Of a stretch of DNA of 55,859 bases, positions 34,948 to 44,948 are shown in pieces (positions within the stretch are counted from its first letter, which is position 1; every line of letters begins with the position of its first letter). Under the pieces are notes generated by a model. The model saw only the letters and a program-made list of their open reading frames with translations. It did not search any database and had not been told where the DNA came from. A program made the translations under genes and the position numbers. Source of the DNA: Pseudomonadota bacterium. Lineage in GTDB: Bacteria > Pseudomonadota > Gammaproteobacteria > Thiotrichales > Thiotrichaceae. Location: the NCBI GenBank assembly GCA_002747435.1, contig PDPH01000057.1, forward strand, positions 1-55,859. Reading direction: 5' to 3'.

Positions 34948-35700
34948 TTAAAATGAACACAGTTTCAGACAGAATGAAATCGCTTCATTACGCTGTTTAC
35001 CCCGCTCAGCAGACAGCATATCCGCCTCCACAAATCGCAGAGAAAAACGCTGCTTGCCCGCACTGATCTCAGGGTAAACATCCAGTGCTTCTGGCAATTC
35101 TATCATTAATAACTGATAGGTTTTATTCATCCCTAAAGACATTTGAAAAAAACCATCTTGGGCAAGGTGCTCACTACCTTCGCAATGCTGACGAATCAAA
35201 TTCAAAACACAAGCCACTGCATTAGCGGTGGTGATAAAAGGCTCACTCCAACTCAATAAATCATGGCGGCGAGTTTGCTCATCCTGTTCTAACCAGTAAT
35301 TTAGCAAAGGAATATCACTACCGTTTAAACCCCCGGGTAAAGAAGTACGCTGGCGCAGCCCGCTAAAAAACACATGATTGCGCAAATGCTGCCCTAAAGA
35401 ACCGCGCAATTGGTACATGCGTGTCGCCTGTTCATTTAAGCGTTGCAATTGCGCATCATCCTGATTCGCTTCAGTGCTGGAACGTCGGAGCATCTGTGCC
35501 ATGCGTTCAATATCCTTAATCACATCACTTTTCAGCTCAAGACGCGAAGATAGATTATACAAATCCAGCAAAATAGTCAGTGCCGCCAACATATCTGTCT
35601 GGTCTGATTTCCCAGCATGATAAGTCAAACGCTTGACCAACAGCTCGAACCGCAGAAAGAGCCTGATCTTTTCATTCAGCGGTTGTTCGTATGTGATCAT
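34948..35700 (-). CDS. zapD: Cell division protein ZapD
   Basis: 250 residues from ATG 35700 (GGCGAG 7 nt upstream; TTG 35715 is the only extension). ZapD cross-links FtsZ filaments at the Z-ring. It matches the family from the N-terminal YEQPLNEKIRLFLRFELLVKRL through RQRTSLPGGLNGSDIPLLNYWL to the C-terminal VYPEISAGKQRFSLRFVEAD. coaE precedes it by 43 bp, the usual coaE-zapD pairing; the pilD gene often found in this cluster is absent. Confidence 0.94.
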   Translation of the reverse strand: MITYEQPLNEKIRLFLRFELLVKRLTYHAGKSDQTDMLAALTILLDLYNLSSRLELKSDVIKDIERMAQMLRRSSTEANQDDAQLQRLNEQATRMYQLRGSLGQHLRNHVFFSGLRQRTSLPGGLNGSDIPLLNYWLEQDEQTRRHDLLSWSEPFITTANAVACVLNLIRQHCEGSEHLAQDGFFQMSLGMNKTYQLLMIELPEALDVYPEISAGKQRFSLRFVEADMLSAERGKQRNEAISFCLKLCSF

Positions 35701-35743
35701 AAAAAAACTCGCCAAGGTTTATGGAAAACCGGATTCAAACCTG

Positions 35744-36373
35744 CTATACGGGAGACCGGCTAGTCGCAGTTATTTCTTTAAATTTTTCATGCAGACGGTC
35801 TACTTGGGTTTCCAACCAATCTTGGGTCAATGTATTGTCCAGCCGATCTGTTGCAATACCCAAACGTTCAGAACGTGAAGCCTGTGCGGCGATTATACCC
35901 GCAATCTGCTTGTCGTCACTACCATCACGCGCTTTGACACGTACGAACTGTTGCTCTGGCAAACAATCCACGACCACAATGCGATCAAATAATGCTTTAT
36001 AGTTTTTTTCAAACAGCAAGGGAACATCTACTAAGACGTAATCCGCCCGTGTCTGCCCCACTTGATCCATCCGCTCCAGAATGCGCTGGTGAAGTGCAGG
36101 ATGTAAGACAGCTTCCAACTGCGCTCTCGCTGCCGCATCTGCAAAAACTTTAGCACGTAACCAAGCCCTATCCAACTCACCCGATTCTGTCAATACAGCC
36201 TGACCAAACAAGTTTACCAAAGCTTGTAAAGCGGGCTGATCCGGCAACACAACTTCGCGGGCAATTTGGTCTGCATCAATAACAGGTACACCATGCCAAA
36301 TAAATCGGTTCACCGCAGTGCTTTTACCGCAGCCAATTCCTCCCGTCAAACCCACTTTCAGCACAGTCGTCAT
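35744..36373 (-). CDS. coaE: Dephospho-CoA kinase
   Basis: 209 residues from ATG 36373 (GGAG 9 nt upstream). It phosphorylates the 3'-OH of dephospho-CoA, the last step of CoA synthesis. P-loop GLTGGIGCGKS near the N-terminus, VIDADQIAREVV, the lid helix region HPALHQRI, YVLVDVPLLFE and the C-terminal QASRSERLGIATDRLDN are all standard. Confidence 0.96.
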   Translation of the reverse strand: MTTVLKVGLTGGIGCGKSTAVNRFIWHGVPVIDADQIAREVVLPDQPALQALVNLFGQAVLTESGELDRAWLRAKVFADAAARAQLEAVLHPALHQRILERMDQVGQTRADYVLVDVPLLFEKNYKALFDRIVVVDCLPEQQFVRVKARDGSDDKQIAGIIAAQASRSERLGIATDRLDNTLTQDWLETQVDRLHEKFKEITATSRSPV

Positions 36374-36385
36374 TAGCTTTCTCCA

Positions 36386-36420
36386 AACGCGAAAAGGCCG
36401 GTTTGGTGGCAAACCGGCCT
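36386..36420 (-). terminator. Terminator of rpsT
   Basis: A 10-bp perfect stem AGGCCGGTTT (36395-36404) with 36411-36420, 6-nt loop, followed on the minus strand by TTTTCGCG. The T tract is short. It separates rpsT from coaE. Confidence 0.7.
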
Positions 36421-36465
36421 AGCATTTACATCATCTGTCAGCACAAACTAAAAAGCTATAATGCT

Positions 36466-36738
36466 CTAGCCAGTTGCTTGTAAAGCACGAATATGAGCAT
36501 TCAAGCGGCTCTTGTGACGAGCTGCCTTATTCTTGTGAATGATACCTTTATCCGCAGTTGAATCAATCACAGGAACAGCTAATTGATAAGCAGCGACCGC
36601 AGCCTCACGATCCTTGGCTTCAATAGCACTTAACACACTTTTGATGTGTGTACGCATACGCGAGCGCAAATGCTTATTGTGCATACGGCGCTTTTCAGCT
36701 TGGCGAACGCGCTTTTTGGCTGATTTTATATTAGGCAA
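36466..36738 (-). CDS. rpsT: 30S ribosomal protein S20
   Basis: 90 residues from TTG 36738 (PNIKSAKKR), with GGAG 7 nt upstream; a GTG/ATG start further up would add a non-homologous MRRR peptide. A UUG start is known for E. coli rpsT, where it limits translation, so the choice is supported by analogy. bS20 binds 16S rRNA and assists early 30S assembly. Own promoter and terminator, monocistronic. Confidence 0.93.
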   Translation of the reverse strand: MPNIKSAKKRVRQAEKRRMHNKHLRSRMRTHIKSVLSAIEAKDREAAVAAYQLAVPVIDSTADKGIIHKNKAARHKSRLNAHIRALQATG

Positions 36739-36777
36739 GGGCCTTCTCCGCAAAACCGATCTAAAACTAAGGCGCGT

Positions 36778-36806
36778 ATTATGCCGATATTCAGGGTAGG
36801 CTTCAA
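36778..36806 (-). promoter_or_regulatory. rpsT promoter with GC-rich discriminator
   Basis: On the minus strand TTGAAG (36806-36801), 17-bp spacer, CATAAT (36783-36778), then ACGCGCCTT. A GC-rich discriminator of this kind is typical of ppGpp/DksA-repressed ribosomal promoters. Confidence 0.7.
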
Positions 36807-36887
36807 CACTTAAACCAAGGGATACACAAAAAACTGAAGAAAACCGCAGAAACTCGCTGAAAACAAATGGCTGTTTTACCGCTACGG

Positions 36888-37745
36888 CTAACGAATATGG
36901 TTCAGTATCCCGTCGAGCTCGTCCAAACTATTATATTCAATCACCATTTTACCTTTGCCATGTCGGTTATAACGGATATGTACCTGCGCGCCCAATTGCT
37001 CCGCTAATTCATTTTCCAGCTTGCACACGTCTGCGGAACGTGGGGGCGGCTCTTTTACGTCATTACCTTCCAACAAACGTTTGACCAAACGCTCGGTTTC
37101 ACGCACTGATAACTGCCGCTTTACCACTTTCTGAGCAGCTAATAGCTGTAGCTGCTCAATATTCAAGGACAATAAAGCGCGGGCATGACCCATTTCCAGT
37201 TGACGATTTTCAAGCATTTGTTTGACTTCAGGTGTCAATTCCAACAAGCGCAATAAATTGGATACCGCCGCCCGCGAGCGCCCTACCGCTTCGGCCGTTT
37301 GCTGATGTGTCAAACCAAACTCATCAATCAAACGCCGCAATGCTTGCGCTTCTTCTAACACATTCAGGTCTTCACGCTGAATATTTTCAATCAAGGACAT
37401 CGCCGCTGCGGCTTGATCAGGTATTTCACGCACAACGGCTGGAATCTCAGTTAAACCAGCCAGTTGCGCTGCTCGCCAACGTCGTTCACCGGCAATTAGC
37501 TCATAACCACCTTCACGCAAGTAACGCACTACAACTGGCTGTACCAAACCTTGTGCTTTGATAGAATCAGCTAATTCTTGCAAAGTCACCGGATCGATAT
37601 GACTACGGGGTTGATAGACACCTGGCTTAATGGTTTCGACCGGCAAGCGTTTTAATAAGGTTTGATCCACCTCAGTAGATGCAGTGACACTGGCACTACT
37701 CAGCAGTACGTCTAAACCACGCCCAAGACCCGGTTTTTTTACCAT
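36888..37745 (-). CDS. parB: Chromosome-partitioning protein ParB
   Basis: 285 residues. The N-terminal CTPase/sulfiredoxin-like domain has [10 protein letters not shown] and the [12 protein letters not shown] box; the central HTH ([24 protein letters not shown]) binds parS; the C-terminal dimerisation domain ends in [17 protein letters not shown]. ParB clamps spread from parS and, with ParA, segregate origins. The start overlaps parA by 7 bp. Confidence 0.96.
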   Translation of the reverse strand: MVKKPGLGRGLDVLLSSASVTASTEVDQTLLKRLPVETIKPGVYQPRSHIDPVTLQELADSIKAQGLVQPVVVRYLREGGYELIAGERRWRAAQLAGLTEIPAVVREIPDQAAAAMSLIENIQREDLNVLEEAQALRRLIDEFGLTHQQTAEAVGRSRAAVSNLLRLLELTPEVKQMLENRQLEMGHARALLSLNIEQLQLLAAQKVVKRQLSVRETERLVKRLLEGNDVKEPPPRSADVCKLENELAEQLGAQVHIRYNRHGKGKMVIEYNSLDELDGILNHIR

Positions 37746-38536
37746 GCGACTGCTTCCTTATTCATACCCATTTGATCACGACGTAACATTTCGGCGGCTA
37801 ATGCCAAATAAGCTAAAGAACCTCGGGAATTTTTATCATAGCTAATCACTGGCAAACCATGACTAGGTGCTTCCGCCAAGCGGATGTTGCGTGGGATGGA
37901 TGTGTTGTACACTTTATCCTTAAAAAAGGCTTGTAACTGCTGAGAAATTTCGCGGGTTAAATTACTGCGCGGGTCAAACATCGTGCGCAATAAACCCAAG
38001 ACCTCCAATTTAGGATTAGCCGCTGCTTTGATTTCTTCAATCGTATTCATTAATGCGGTCAAACCCTCTAGCGCGTAATACTCACACTGCATCGGAATTA
38101 ACACACCGTCCGCTGCCACCAAGGCATTAACCGTCAACATATTTAAAGAAGGCGGACAATCAATCAGAATAAAATCAAATTGATCCAATAACGGTGCCAA
38201 GGCATCTTTTAAACGGTATTCACGCCGCTCCTGTTGCACTAGGGCAACTTCAGCCACAGTCAGATCAGGCGTACTTGGCAATACAGACATACCACAATCT
38301 GCCACATGCCGCATAATATCTCGCGCAGTGGCTTCCCCTTGCAACACATTGTTTAAAGAGACTGTTTGATTGTATTTTTCCAAGCCCAGCCCCGTGGTAG
38401 CGTTCCCCTGTGGATCCATATCTACCAGTAAAACCTTGCGTTTCATGCTAGCCAAGGATGCAAGCAGATTAACACTGGTGGTGGTTTTGCCAACGCCACC
38501 TTTCTGATTGGTGATCGCAATCACTTTACTCATCAT
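37739..38536 (-). CDS. parA: Chromosome-partitioning ATPase ParA
   Basis: 265 residues (ATG 38536, or 38533 with the usual MSKVIAITNQ). Deviant Walker A KGGVGKTT near residues 12-19, Walker A' LLVDMDPQGNAT and Walker B FILIDCPPSLNMLTVNAL identify a chromosomal ParA/Soj. It forms DNA-bound gradients that move ParB-parS complexes. Operon mnmG-rsmG-parA-parB. Confidence 0.96.
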   Translation of the reverse strand: MMSKVIAITNQKGGVGKTTTSVNLLASLASMKRKVLLVDMDPQGNATTGLGLEKYNQTVSLNNVLQGEATARDIMRHVADCGMSVLPSTPDLTVAEVALVQQERREYRLKDALAPLLDQFDFILIDCPPSLNMLTVNALVAADGVLIPMQCEYYALEGLTALMNTIEEIKAAANPKLEVLGLLRTMFDPRSNLTREISQQLQAFFKDKVYNTSIPRNIRLAEAPSHGLPVISYDKNSRGSLAYLALAAEMLRRDQMGMNKEAVAW

Positions 38537-38562
38537 TTATTCCATTTAGCTGCAAATAGGTT

Positions 38563-39186
38563 TCAAGTAATACGACCAAGCTCCAGTAAATGACGTTCCG
38601 CCTCTAGCGCTGGCACACGCAGCTTATGTACCGCCAATACCTTCCAACTAGCGGGTAAGCTGTCCAATTCTGCCCGAGGAAAACGTCCTTTCATAGCATA
38701 CAATCTGCCACTCGCTTGTAAGTGGGTAGCGCTAGTGTCTACAAAATCCTTTAAGGCAGCAAAAGCGCGGCTAATGATTGCAGCAAACGGCTGCTCTGGC
38801 AACCACTGTTCCGCACGAGTATTCACCACTTGTACATTGCTTAAACCTAGTTCCATAACAGCCTGTTGCATAAAGCGTGTTTTTTTGCCATTACTGTCCA
38901 GCAATGTAAAACGATGCTTTGGCTGCATAATCGCCAAGGGTATACCAGGCAAACCCGCCCCACTGCCCACATCCAGACAAGTTTCCGCTTGAATATAAGG
39001 AACAATACTCAGACTATCCCACAAATGCACTGCCAGCATGGCTTCGGGATCACGAATTGCAGTTAAGTTATAAACTTTGTTCCAACGTTGCAGTAAGTGC
39101 AAATAAGCTTGTAATTGCGCTGCTTGTTGCGATGTAGGCGCGATATTCAATTGTGTCAACGCTTCATTCCAGCTCAGCTTGCTCAT
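38563..39186 (-). CDS. rsmG: 16S rRNA (guanine-527-N7) methyltransferase
   Basis: 207 residues. SAM-binding motif [18 protein letters not shown], followed by [16 protein letters not shown] and the [13 protein letters not shown] motif of RsmG/GidB. It methylates G527 of 16S rRNA; loss gives low-level streptomycin resistance in several bacteria. The ATG overlaps the mnmG stop by 4 bp. Confidence 0.96.
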   Translation of the reverse strand: MSKLSWNEALTQLNIAPTSQQAAQLQAYLHLLQRWNKVYNLTAIRDPEAMLAVHLWDSLSIVPYIQAETCLDVGSGAGLPGIPLAIMQPKHRFTLLDSNGKKTRFMQQAVMELGLSNVQVVNTRAEQWLPEQPFAAIISRAFAALKDFVDTSATHLQASGRLYAMKGRFPRAELDSLPASWKVLAVHKLRVPALEAERHLLELGRIT

Positions 39187-41087
39187 CCCGCACCTGCTTG
39201 CAAATACTTAGCGGCTTGGGATTGCTTTTTTAGATACACCAACAACAATGAAATCGCCGCCGGGGTCACACCTGGAATGCGGGCAGCTTGACCAATACTA
39301 ACCGGCTGTTGTTGTTGCAGCTTTTGACAGACCTCATTGGACAGCCCTCTGACCTGAGTATAGTCAAACTCAGCAGGCAACGGGGTTTCTTCCTGCTTAC
39401 GCTGACGTGCTATATCCTCTTGTTGCCGCTCAATATAACCGGCGTATTTACACTGGATTTCAACTTGCTCAGCAACGGTTGTATCGCTGACTGCTCCGCC
39501 CACCGCAGGCAAACTAGTCAGACTGGCATAGGTAACGCTAGGGCGACGCAATAATTCATTCAGGCGATAAGCTCGACTCAAGCTATCACCAAACACGCGC
39601 TGGCTTTCTTCAGCCGAAATAGCTTGTGGCGTTAGAACAGTATCTTGTAAACGCTGCGCTTCACGCTCAATGGCTTCACGTTTTTCACAAAAAGCCCGCC
39701 AACGCCTATCGTCAACCAAACCCAGCTCATGCCCCATTTCAGTCAGGCGTAAATCAGCATTGTCTTCACGCAACAGCAAACGATGCTCAGCACGACTGGT
39801 AAACATGCGATATGGTTCTTGCGTGCCTGCGGTAATCAAATCATCCACCAGCACGCCCAAATAAGCCTGATCACGTCGTGGTGACCAGCTCTCTTTTCCT
39901 TGCACAAATAATGCAGCATTCAGACCCGCCAATAAGCCTTGCGCACCGGCTTCTTCATAGCCGGTAGTACCGTTGATTTGCCCCGCAAAAAAGAGCCCCT
40001 GTACACTTTTGGTTTCCAGACTTGGCTTTAAATCACGTGGGTCGAAAAAATCATATTCAATCGCATAACCAGGACGAGTAATATGCGCCTTCTCAAACCC
40101 AGCCATTGAGCGAATAAACGCTAATTGCACATCAAACGGCAAACTGGTTGAGACCCCATTGGGGTATAGCTCATAAGTATCCAAACCTTCCGGCTCAATA
40201 AAGACCTGATGCCTGTCTTTATCGGCAAAACGTACCACTTTGTCTTCAATCGAGGGGCAGTAACGCGGTCCAATGCCTTCGATCGCCCCCGCATACAAGG
40301 GTGAACGATTCAAACCACCCTGGATAAGCTCATGGGTCTGTTGATTAGTATAAGCAATATAGCAAGCAACTTGTTCTGGATGCTCTACTGCTGAACCCAT
40401 AAAAGAGAATACCGGCGTAGGTGTATCTCCAGGCTGCTCAGCTAATTTGCTAAAATCCACACTACGCGCATCAATACGTGGCGGTGTGCCGGTTTTCAGG
40501 CGATCAACCTTAAACGGTAGTTCGCGCAAACGCTGTGCCAAAGTCAGCGCAGGTGGATCACCCGCACGCCCTCCGCTGTAATTTTCCATGCCAATATGGA
40601 TTTTACCGCCAAGGAAAGTGCCTGTAGTCAGTACAACAGCACGCGCCCGAAAACTCAGTCCCATTTGGGTACGCACTCCTGTAACATGCTCACCCTCAAG
40701 CAGTAGATCGTCCACCGCTTGCTGGAACACATGCAGATTGGCCTGTCCTTCCACCATGGCACGAATAGCAGCCTTATAGCGTACCCGATCAGCTTGAGCG
40801 CGTGTAGCGCGTACCGCAGGCCCTTTGCGAGAATTAAGAATCCGAAACTGAATGCCTCCTCGGTCAGCCGCATGCGCCATTGCTCCACCCAAGGCATCAA
40901 TTTCCTTGACCAGATGTCCTTTACCGATGCCGCCAATCGCTGGATTGCAGCTCATTTGGCCAATGGTTTCAATATTATGTGTCAATAACAAGGTACGCTG
41001 CCCCATACGGGCGGCCGCCAAAGCAGCTTCTGTACCGGCATGACCGCCGCCAATGACGATGACATCGTAGGATTGAGGGTGAAACAT
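39183..41087 (-). CDS. mnmG: tRNA uridine-34 5-carboxymethylaminomethyl modification enzyme MnmG
   Basis: 634 residues, the expected length. FAD-binding [17 protein letters not shown] at 13-29, the [21 protein letters not shown] region, and the GidA C-terminal helical domain ([32 protein letters not shown]). With MnmE it installs cmnm5 on wobble uridines using methylene-THF. First gene of mnmG-rsmG-parA-parB, with its own promoter. Confidence 0.97.
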   Translation of the reverse strand: MFHPQSYDVIVIGGGHAGTEAALAAARMGQRTLLLTHNIETIGQMSCNPAIGGIGKGHLVKEIDALGGAMAHAADRGGIQFRILNSRKGPAVRATRAQADRVRYKAAIRAMVEGQANLHVFQQAVDDLLLEGEHVTGVRTQMGLSFRARAVVLTTGTFLGGKIHIGMENYSGGRAGDPPALTLAQRLRELPFKVDRLKTGTPPRIDARSVDFSKLAEQPGDTPTPVFSFMGSAVEHPEQVACYIAYTNQQTHELIQGGLNRSPLYAGAIEGIGPRYCPSIEDKVVRFADKDRHQVFIEPEGLDTYELYPNGVSTSLPFDVQLAFIRSMAGFEKAHITRPGYAIEYDFFDPRDLKPSLETKSVQGLFFAGQINGTTGYEEAGAQGLLAGLNAALFVQGKESWSPRRDQAYLGVLVDDLITAGTQEPYRMFTSRAEHRLLLREDNADLRLTEMGHELGLVDDRRWRAFCEKREAIEREAQRLQDTVLTPQAISAEESQRVFGDSLSRAYRLNELLRRPSVTYASLTSLPAVGGAVSDTTVAEQVEIQCKYAGYIERQQEDIARQRKQEETPLPAEFDYTQVRGLSNEVCQKLQQQQPVSIGQAARIPGVTPAAISLLLVYLKKQSQAAKYLQAGAG

Positions 41088-41132
41088 GGTTTGCTCTTGC
41101 TTGAATAAACCTAGATAGTTTACAGGCGCAAT

Positions 41133-41161
41133 ATTGTAGTATGGAACCGAAATCAGCTCAA
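41133..41161 (-). promoter_or_regulatory. mnmG promoter
   Basis: On the minus strand TTGAGC (41161-41156), 17-bp spacer, TACAAT (41138-41133). Predicted start near 41126, giving a leader of ~40 nt before the mnmG ATG. Confidence 0.6.
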
Positions 41162-41224
41162 AGAATCATTAAGAAAGCTTGACTTTATTAGCCTGCTAAA
41201 GGCTTGGAGAGCTAGCCTTAATTA

Positions 41225-41629
41225 TTACAAATATCCCTTGGAAGCTGCATCACCCTGCCCAATAGCAACATCTGTCCACGTTTCACGGTTCACCTTTAAA
41301 ATCTGCCAAATTGCCATTGGAATAATGATTACTGCACAAGCAATCCACATCGGTAGCCAGTAATTAACAAAGAAATCGCCTGGAGCAAATGTCAACACAG
41401 GTACTAATGTTCCTGCTAAACCATAGTATTGATACGCGCCAATTTGCGTATAGTAACCCACTCGGGGATTGGGATGGTGTCGAAACATGGCATAAACAAA
41501 CATGGACGCACCGAACCAAAGAATAAACAGAGGAAACGGAATCAATACCGCCAGAATATTACCATAATAAAAAATCTTGGCCGTCTTACGCGAAGTCTCT
41601 GCGGAAATAGTCTTGCTTTTTGCATACAT
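41225..41629 (-). CDS. Hypothetical membrane protein
   Basis: 134 residues. Hydrophobic segments at ~25-50 (ILAVLIPFPLFILWFGASMFVYAMF), ~68-82 (YYGLAGTLVPVLTFA) and ~91-110 (WLPMWIACAVIIIPMAIW). Between the first two lies a polar RHHPNPRVGYYTQIGAY loop. I do not recognise the family; orthologue-like proteins may be confined to related sulfur bacteria, but that needs a search. It stands alone between the rplQ terminator and mnmG. Confidence 0.65.
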   Translation of the reverse strand: MYAKSKTISAETSRKTAKIFYYGNILAVLIPFPLFILWFGASMFVYAMFRHHPNPRVGYYTQIGAYQYYGLAGTLVPVLTFAPGDFFVNYWLPMWIACAVIIIPMAIWQILKVNRETWTDVAIGQGDAASKGYL

Positions 41630-41704
41630 GGGAAAATACCAACACGATAGAACAGTGAGTCTAAAGCACTTGCGGCTGTCAATGCGTTAATGTAAATAGT
41701 GATG

Positions 41705-41736
41705 CTCATAAAAAAAGCCGGTTGATCCGGCTTTTT
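41705..41736 (-). terminator. Terminator of the alpha operon (after rplQ)
   Basis: A perfect 10-bp stem AAAAAGCCGG (41712-41721) with 41727-41736 and a 5-nt loop. On the minus strand it continues as a run of T residues. It closes the ribosomal-protein superoperon 33 bp after rplQ. Confidence 0.9.
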
Positions 41737-41768
41737 CAGTATAGCATGTTCATTAAACAGTCGCGGAA

Positions 41769-42152
41769 TTAGCTAGCCAGATCTTCTGCTTCGCCAGCAC
41801 CACCTACCAATGAAACATAAGCCATAGGCGCATTATCACCTGCACGGTGACCACATTTAATAATACGCAGATAACCACCTGGGCGCTCTTTGTAACGTGG
41901 GCCTAGCTCATTAAATAATTTAGCTACCACTTCATTATCACGTAAACGCGCAAAAGCAATCCGGCGGTTATGAACGGAATCTTCCTTCGCGCGTGTAATG
42001 AGTGGCTCAGCGACGCGGCGCAACTCTTTTGCCTTAGGCAAAGTAGTTTTAATAGCTTCATAACGCAACAATGAGGTGGTCAGACTCTGGAGCAGCGCTT
42101 TGCGATGACTGCTGTTGCGGCTTAATTGACGACCAATTTTACGATGACGCAT
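41769..42152 (-). CDS. rplQ: 50S ribosomal protein L17
   Basis: 127 residues, bL17. N-terminal [20 protein letters not shown] and the C-terminal [20 protein letters not shown] are diagnostic. It sits near the peptide exit tunnel. Last gene of the alpha operon, 38 bp after rpoA, followed by a strong terminator. Confidence 0.98.
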   Translation of the reverse strand: MRHRKIGRQLSRNSSHRKALLQSLTTSLLRYEAIKTTLPKAKELRRVAEPLITRAKEDSVHNRRIAFARLRDNEVVAKLFNELGPRYKERPGGYLRIIKCGHRAGDNAPMAYVSLVGGAGEAEDLAS

Positions 42153-42190
42153 GTTAGAAATCCTTAAAAAGCCAAGTTAAGCAAAACCGC

Positions 42191-43195
42191 TTAACCTAAC
42201 TTACTATCTTTATGATCAAGACCGGCAGGCGGCCAGTTTTCCAATTTGGTTCCCAGAGTCAAGCCGTGCGAGGCCAGAACATCCTTAATTTCAGTCAGGG
42301 ACTTCTTACCCAGATTAGGCGTCTTCAACAGCTCTGTTTCTGTCCGTTGCACCAAATCACCGATATAGAACAAATTCTCCGCTTTCAAACAGTTGGCTGA
42401 ACGGACTGTCAATTCCAGATCGTCTACCGGGCGCAATAGCACCGGATCAACCTCGGGCTGATTATTAATCTGCTTAATTGGCTCTTCAATGTGTAAATCA
42501 AAGAACACAGCCAATTGTTGTTGCAAAATTTGCGCAGCCATGCTCAAGGCATTTTCAGCGTCAATCGAACCGTTGGTTTCAATCTCGACAATCAATTTAT
42601 CCATATCCGTGCGCTGCTCAACCCGCGCACTATCTACGCTATAAGCTACACGAATAATTGGACTATAGCTGGCATCCAGAACCAAAGTACCTAAGGGTAA
42701 CTCAGGCGAATCTGGACCACGTCTGATGGAAGCAGGCTGATAACCCCGACCACTGGTAATGGTCAGATTCATTTCCAACTCAGCATCATCTTTTGTGAGA
42801 TGGGCAATGATATGCTCTGGGTTAATGATCTCAACATCATGATCTAATTCAATATCAGCAGCCGTTACTGGCCCTTTGCCTTTTTTCCTCAAGGTCAAAA
42901 CAGCTTCATTACGCGCATTCAAACGAATAGAAAGACGTTTCAGATTCAACAAGACATCAACAACATCTTCCTGAACCCCTTCAATCGTCGTATATTCATG
43001 TACAACACCAGCGATCTGTACTTCCGTTACTGCACTTCCAGGAATAGAAGAAAGCAGGATGCGGCGCAAGGCATTACCCAGTGTATGTCCAAAACCACGC
43101 TCCAGCGGCTCTAGCGTGATACGTGAAGTATTCAACCCCATTTCCTGCACTTGAACAGTGCGTGGTTTTAGTAAATCAGTCATTTTAGAGCTCAT
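42191..43195 (-). CDS. rpoA: RNA polymerase alpha subunit
   Basis: 334 residues. The N-terminal domain ([20 protein letters not shown]) dimerises and seeds polymerase assembly; after a linker near 235-250 the C-terminal domain ([37 protein letters not shown]) contacts UP elements and activators. ATG 43195 has AGGAA upstream; ATG 43183 gives the usual MTDLLKP N-terminus. It follows rpsD by 58 bp. Confidence 0.98.
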   Translation of the reverse strand: MSSKMTDLLKPRTVQVQEMGLNTSRITLEPLERGFGHTLGNALRRILLSSIPGSAVTEVQIAGVVHEYTTIEGVQEDVVDVLLNLKRLSIRLNARNEAVLTLRKKGKGPVTAADIELDHDVEIINPEHIIAHLTKDDAELEMNLTITSGRGYQPASIRRGPDSPELPLGTLVLDASYSPIIRVAYSVDSARVEQRTDMDKLIVEIETNGSIDAENALSMAAQILQQQLAVFFDLHIEEPIKQINNQPEVDPVLLRPVDDLELTVRSANCLKAENLFYIGDLVQRTETELLKTPNLGKKSLTEIKDVLASHGLTLGTKLENWPPAGLDHKDSKLG

Positions 43196-43253
43196 GCTTG
43201 TTCCTGTAATCGTTTATGAACCATGCTTGAGTAGTAAAGCACTTACTCAATGA

Positions 43254-43874
43254 TTACTTGGAATACAATTCCACAATCAGGGATTCATTAATTTCGGCTG
43301 GTAAATCAGAACGGTCAGGAACTGCTTTAAATGTACCCTGAAAGCCTTTACTGTCAACTTCCAACCAAGCTGGAAAACCTAATTGCTCAGCAACAGTCAC
43401 TGCATCTTGAATGCGCGCTTGTTTTTTGGCACGGTCGCGTACAGCCACTACATCACCAGGTTTTACTTGGTAAGAAGGAATATTGACGATCTGGTCGTTC
43501 ACTTTAATGGCTTTATGACTAACCAATTGGCGTGCCTCGGCGCGAGTTGCACCAAAACCCATGCGATAGACCACATTATCCAAACGACCTTCTAGCAATT
43601 GCAGCAGGTTTTCACCTGTAGAGCCTTTTTGCTGAGCTGCCTTTTTGAAGTAATTACGGAATTGACGTTCCAGTACACCATAGATACGACGTACTTTTTG
43701 CTTTTCACGCAATTGAACACCATAATCAGACAAACGCCCACGGCCTTCACCATGTTGACCTGGCTTTTTGTCTAATTTGCATTTCTTTTCCAGAGAGACG
43801 CCACGACTCTTCAAATAAAGATCAGTGCCTTCGCGTCTGCTTAGTTTACAACTAGGTCCGGTATATCTTGCCAT
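43254..43874 (-). CDS. rpsD: 30S ribosomal protein S4
   Basis: 206 residues, uS4. [19 protein letters not shown] at the N-terminus and the S4 RNA-binding domain ([24 protein letters not shown]). This is the cysteine-poor form, without the zinc finger of some bacterial S4. In E. coli it is the translational repressor of the alpha operon. 15 bp after rpsK. Confidence 0.98.
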   Translation of the reverse strand: MARYTGPSCKLSRREGTDLYLKSRGVSLEKKCKLDKKPGQHGEGRGRLSDYGVQLREKQKVRRIYGVLERQFRNYFKKAAQQKGSTGENLLQLLEGRLDNVVYRMGFGATRAEARQLVSHKAIKVNDQIVNIPSYQVKPGDVVAVRDRAKKQARIQDAVTVAEQLGFPAWLEVDSKGFQGTFKAVPDRSDLPAEINESLIVELYSK

Positions 43875-43889
43875 TGTTAACTACTCCTG

Positions 43890-44291
43890 TTACACACGAC
43901 GCTTTTTAGGCGGACGGCAACCGTTATGAGGAATCGGCGTAACATCCGTGATGTTGTTGATCTTGTAACCAGCATTATGCAGAGCACGAATAGAAGACTC
44001 ACGTCCTGGTCCTGGTCCTTTAACCTCAACATCCAGATTTTTCAAACCATATTCCTTGGCCGCAGTGCCAGCACGCTCAGCCGCTACCTGTGCAGCAAAA
44101 GGTGTGCTTTTTCTGGATCCACGAAAACCTGAACCACCAGCAGTAGCCCATGCTAAGGCATTACCTTGACGGTCGGTAATAGTAACAATAGTATTATTGA
44201 ACGATGCATTGATGTGCGCTACGCCATCAGTTACCGTTTTTCTGACTTTCTTGCGGGCGCTGGAAGCACCTTTTCTGGGCTGCTTTGCCAT
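43890..44291 (-). CDS. rpsK: 30S ribosomal protein S11
   Basis: 133 residues, uS11. [23 protein letters not shown] and the C-terminal [20 protein letters not shown] are invariant-type segments; the Asn in HNGC is the isoaspartate site in E. coli. It lies in the 30S platform near the Shine-Dalgarno helix. 24 bp after rpsM. Confidence 0.98.
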   Translation of the reverse strand: MAKQPRKGASSARKKVRKTVTDGVAHINASFNNTIVTITDRQGNALAWATAGGSGFRGSRKSTPFAAQVAAERAGTAAKEYGLKNLDVEVKGPGPGRESSIRALHNAGYKINNITDVTPIPHNGCRPPKKRRV

Positions 44292-44315
44292 AAATTTACT
44301 TACCTTGTCGCTAAA

Positions 44316-44672
44316 TTATTTACGGATTGGACGACGCGGCCCTTTACGGGTGCGTGCATTTGTTTTGCTGCGTTGACCACGAACAGGCAAACCACGTCTG
44401 TGACGAATACCACGGTAACACCCCATATCCATCAGGCGCTTGATACTCATGGAAACTTCACGACGTAAGTCACCTTCAACCATAAACTTGGCCACTTCAG
44501 CACGGACTTTTTCCAAATCCTCTTCAGACAAGTCACGAATTTTAGTTTCTGGTGCAATACCAGCAGCCTTACAAATGTCGCGGGAACGCGAACGACCAAT
44601 TCCATAAATAGACGTCAGCCCGATCACTGCATGTTTATTTACAGGAAGATTAATACCCGCAATACGAGCCAT
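44316..44672 (-). CDS. rpsM: 30S ribosomal protein S13
   Basis: 118 residues, uS13. [20 protein letters not shown], the [15 protein letters not shown] helix-turn region, and the basic tail [18 protein letters not shown] that reaches the P-site tRNA. First gene of the alpha operon: a 133-bp gap with its own promoter and an upstream hairpin separates it from rpmJ. Confidence 0.98.
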   Translation of the reverse strand: MARIAGINLPVNKHAVIGLTSIYGIGRSRSRDICKAAGIAPETKIRDLSEEDLEKVRAEVAKFMVEGDLRREVSMSIKRLMDMGCYRGIRHRRGLPVRGQRSKTNARTRKGPRRPIRK

Positions 44673-44705
44673 TAATAAATTCTCCAGATTTTCGGAAAGC
44701 CGGCG

Positions 44706-44734
44706 ATTATGCCTAAGCTTCGTTTATTTATCAA
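44706..44734 (-). promoter_or_regulatory. Alpha-operon promoter upstream of rpsM
   Basis: On the minus strand TTGATA (44734-44729), 17-bp spacer, CATAAT (44711-44706), then the GC-rich discriminator CGCCGGC. Same architecture as the rpsT and rplC promoters. Confidence 0.72.
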
Positions 44735-44736
44735 CA

Positions 44737-44765
44737 AATAACCCCTGCTTGCGGCAGAGGTTATT
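44737..44765 (-). terminator. Hairpin ending the spc operon
   Basis: On the minus strand AATAACC-x-CTGC pairs with GCAG-x-GGTTATT (44765-44737), 12 pairs counting one G-U wobble, followed only by TGTTGATAAAT. The weak T tract suggests partial termination just before the alpha promoter. A second 7-bp hairpin (TTTCTCT/AGAGAAA) lies at 44774-44792. Confidence 0.45.
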
Positions 44766-44805
44766 CACGGTCCTTTCTCTAGCTGAGAGAAAGAACAATC
44801 TGTAA

Positions 44806-44919
44806 TCAGCCCTGACGTTGCTTGTGACGCGGGTCAGAACAAATAACACGAACAACGCCGTTTCTGCGAATAATACGGCAGTTACGACACAATTTTTTCA
44901 CTGAAGCACGAACCTTCAT
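44806..44919 (-). CDS. rpmJ: 50S ribosomal protein L36
   Basis: 37 residues, bL36: [20 protein letters not shown] then [15 protein letters not shown]. Zinc-ribbon (C+) form with C11, C14, C27 and H32. AGAGG upstream of the ATG. Last gene of the spc operon, 29 bp after secY. In E. coli the zinc-free paralogue YkgO replaces it under zinc limitation; none is seen here. Confidence 0.97.
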   Translation of the reverse strand: MKVRASVKKLCRNCRIIRRNGVVRVICSDPRHKQRQG

Positions 44920-44948
44920 GATGACCTCTGAACTCTTATCTCAACTTG

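Noticed and set aside
41088..41224. Possible oriC upstream of mnmG because of the mnmG-rsmG-parA-parB cluster
   Set aside because: No DnaA boxes in this 137-bp gap, dnaA/dnaN are absent, and an ordinary promoter explains it.
41271..41290. Second parS-like sequence GTTTCACGGTTCAC
   Set aside because: Only about 10 of 16 positions fit and the palindrome centre is broken.
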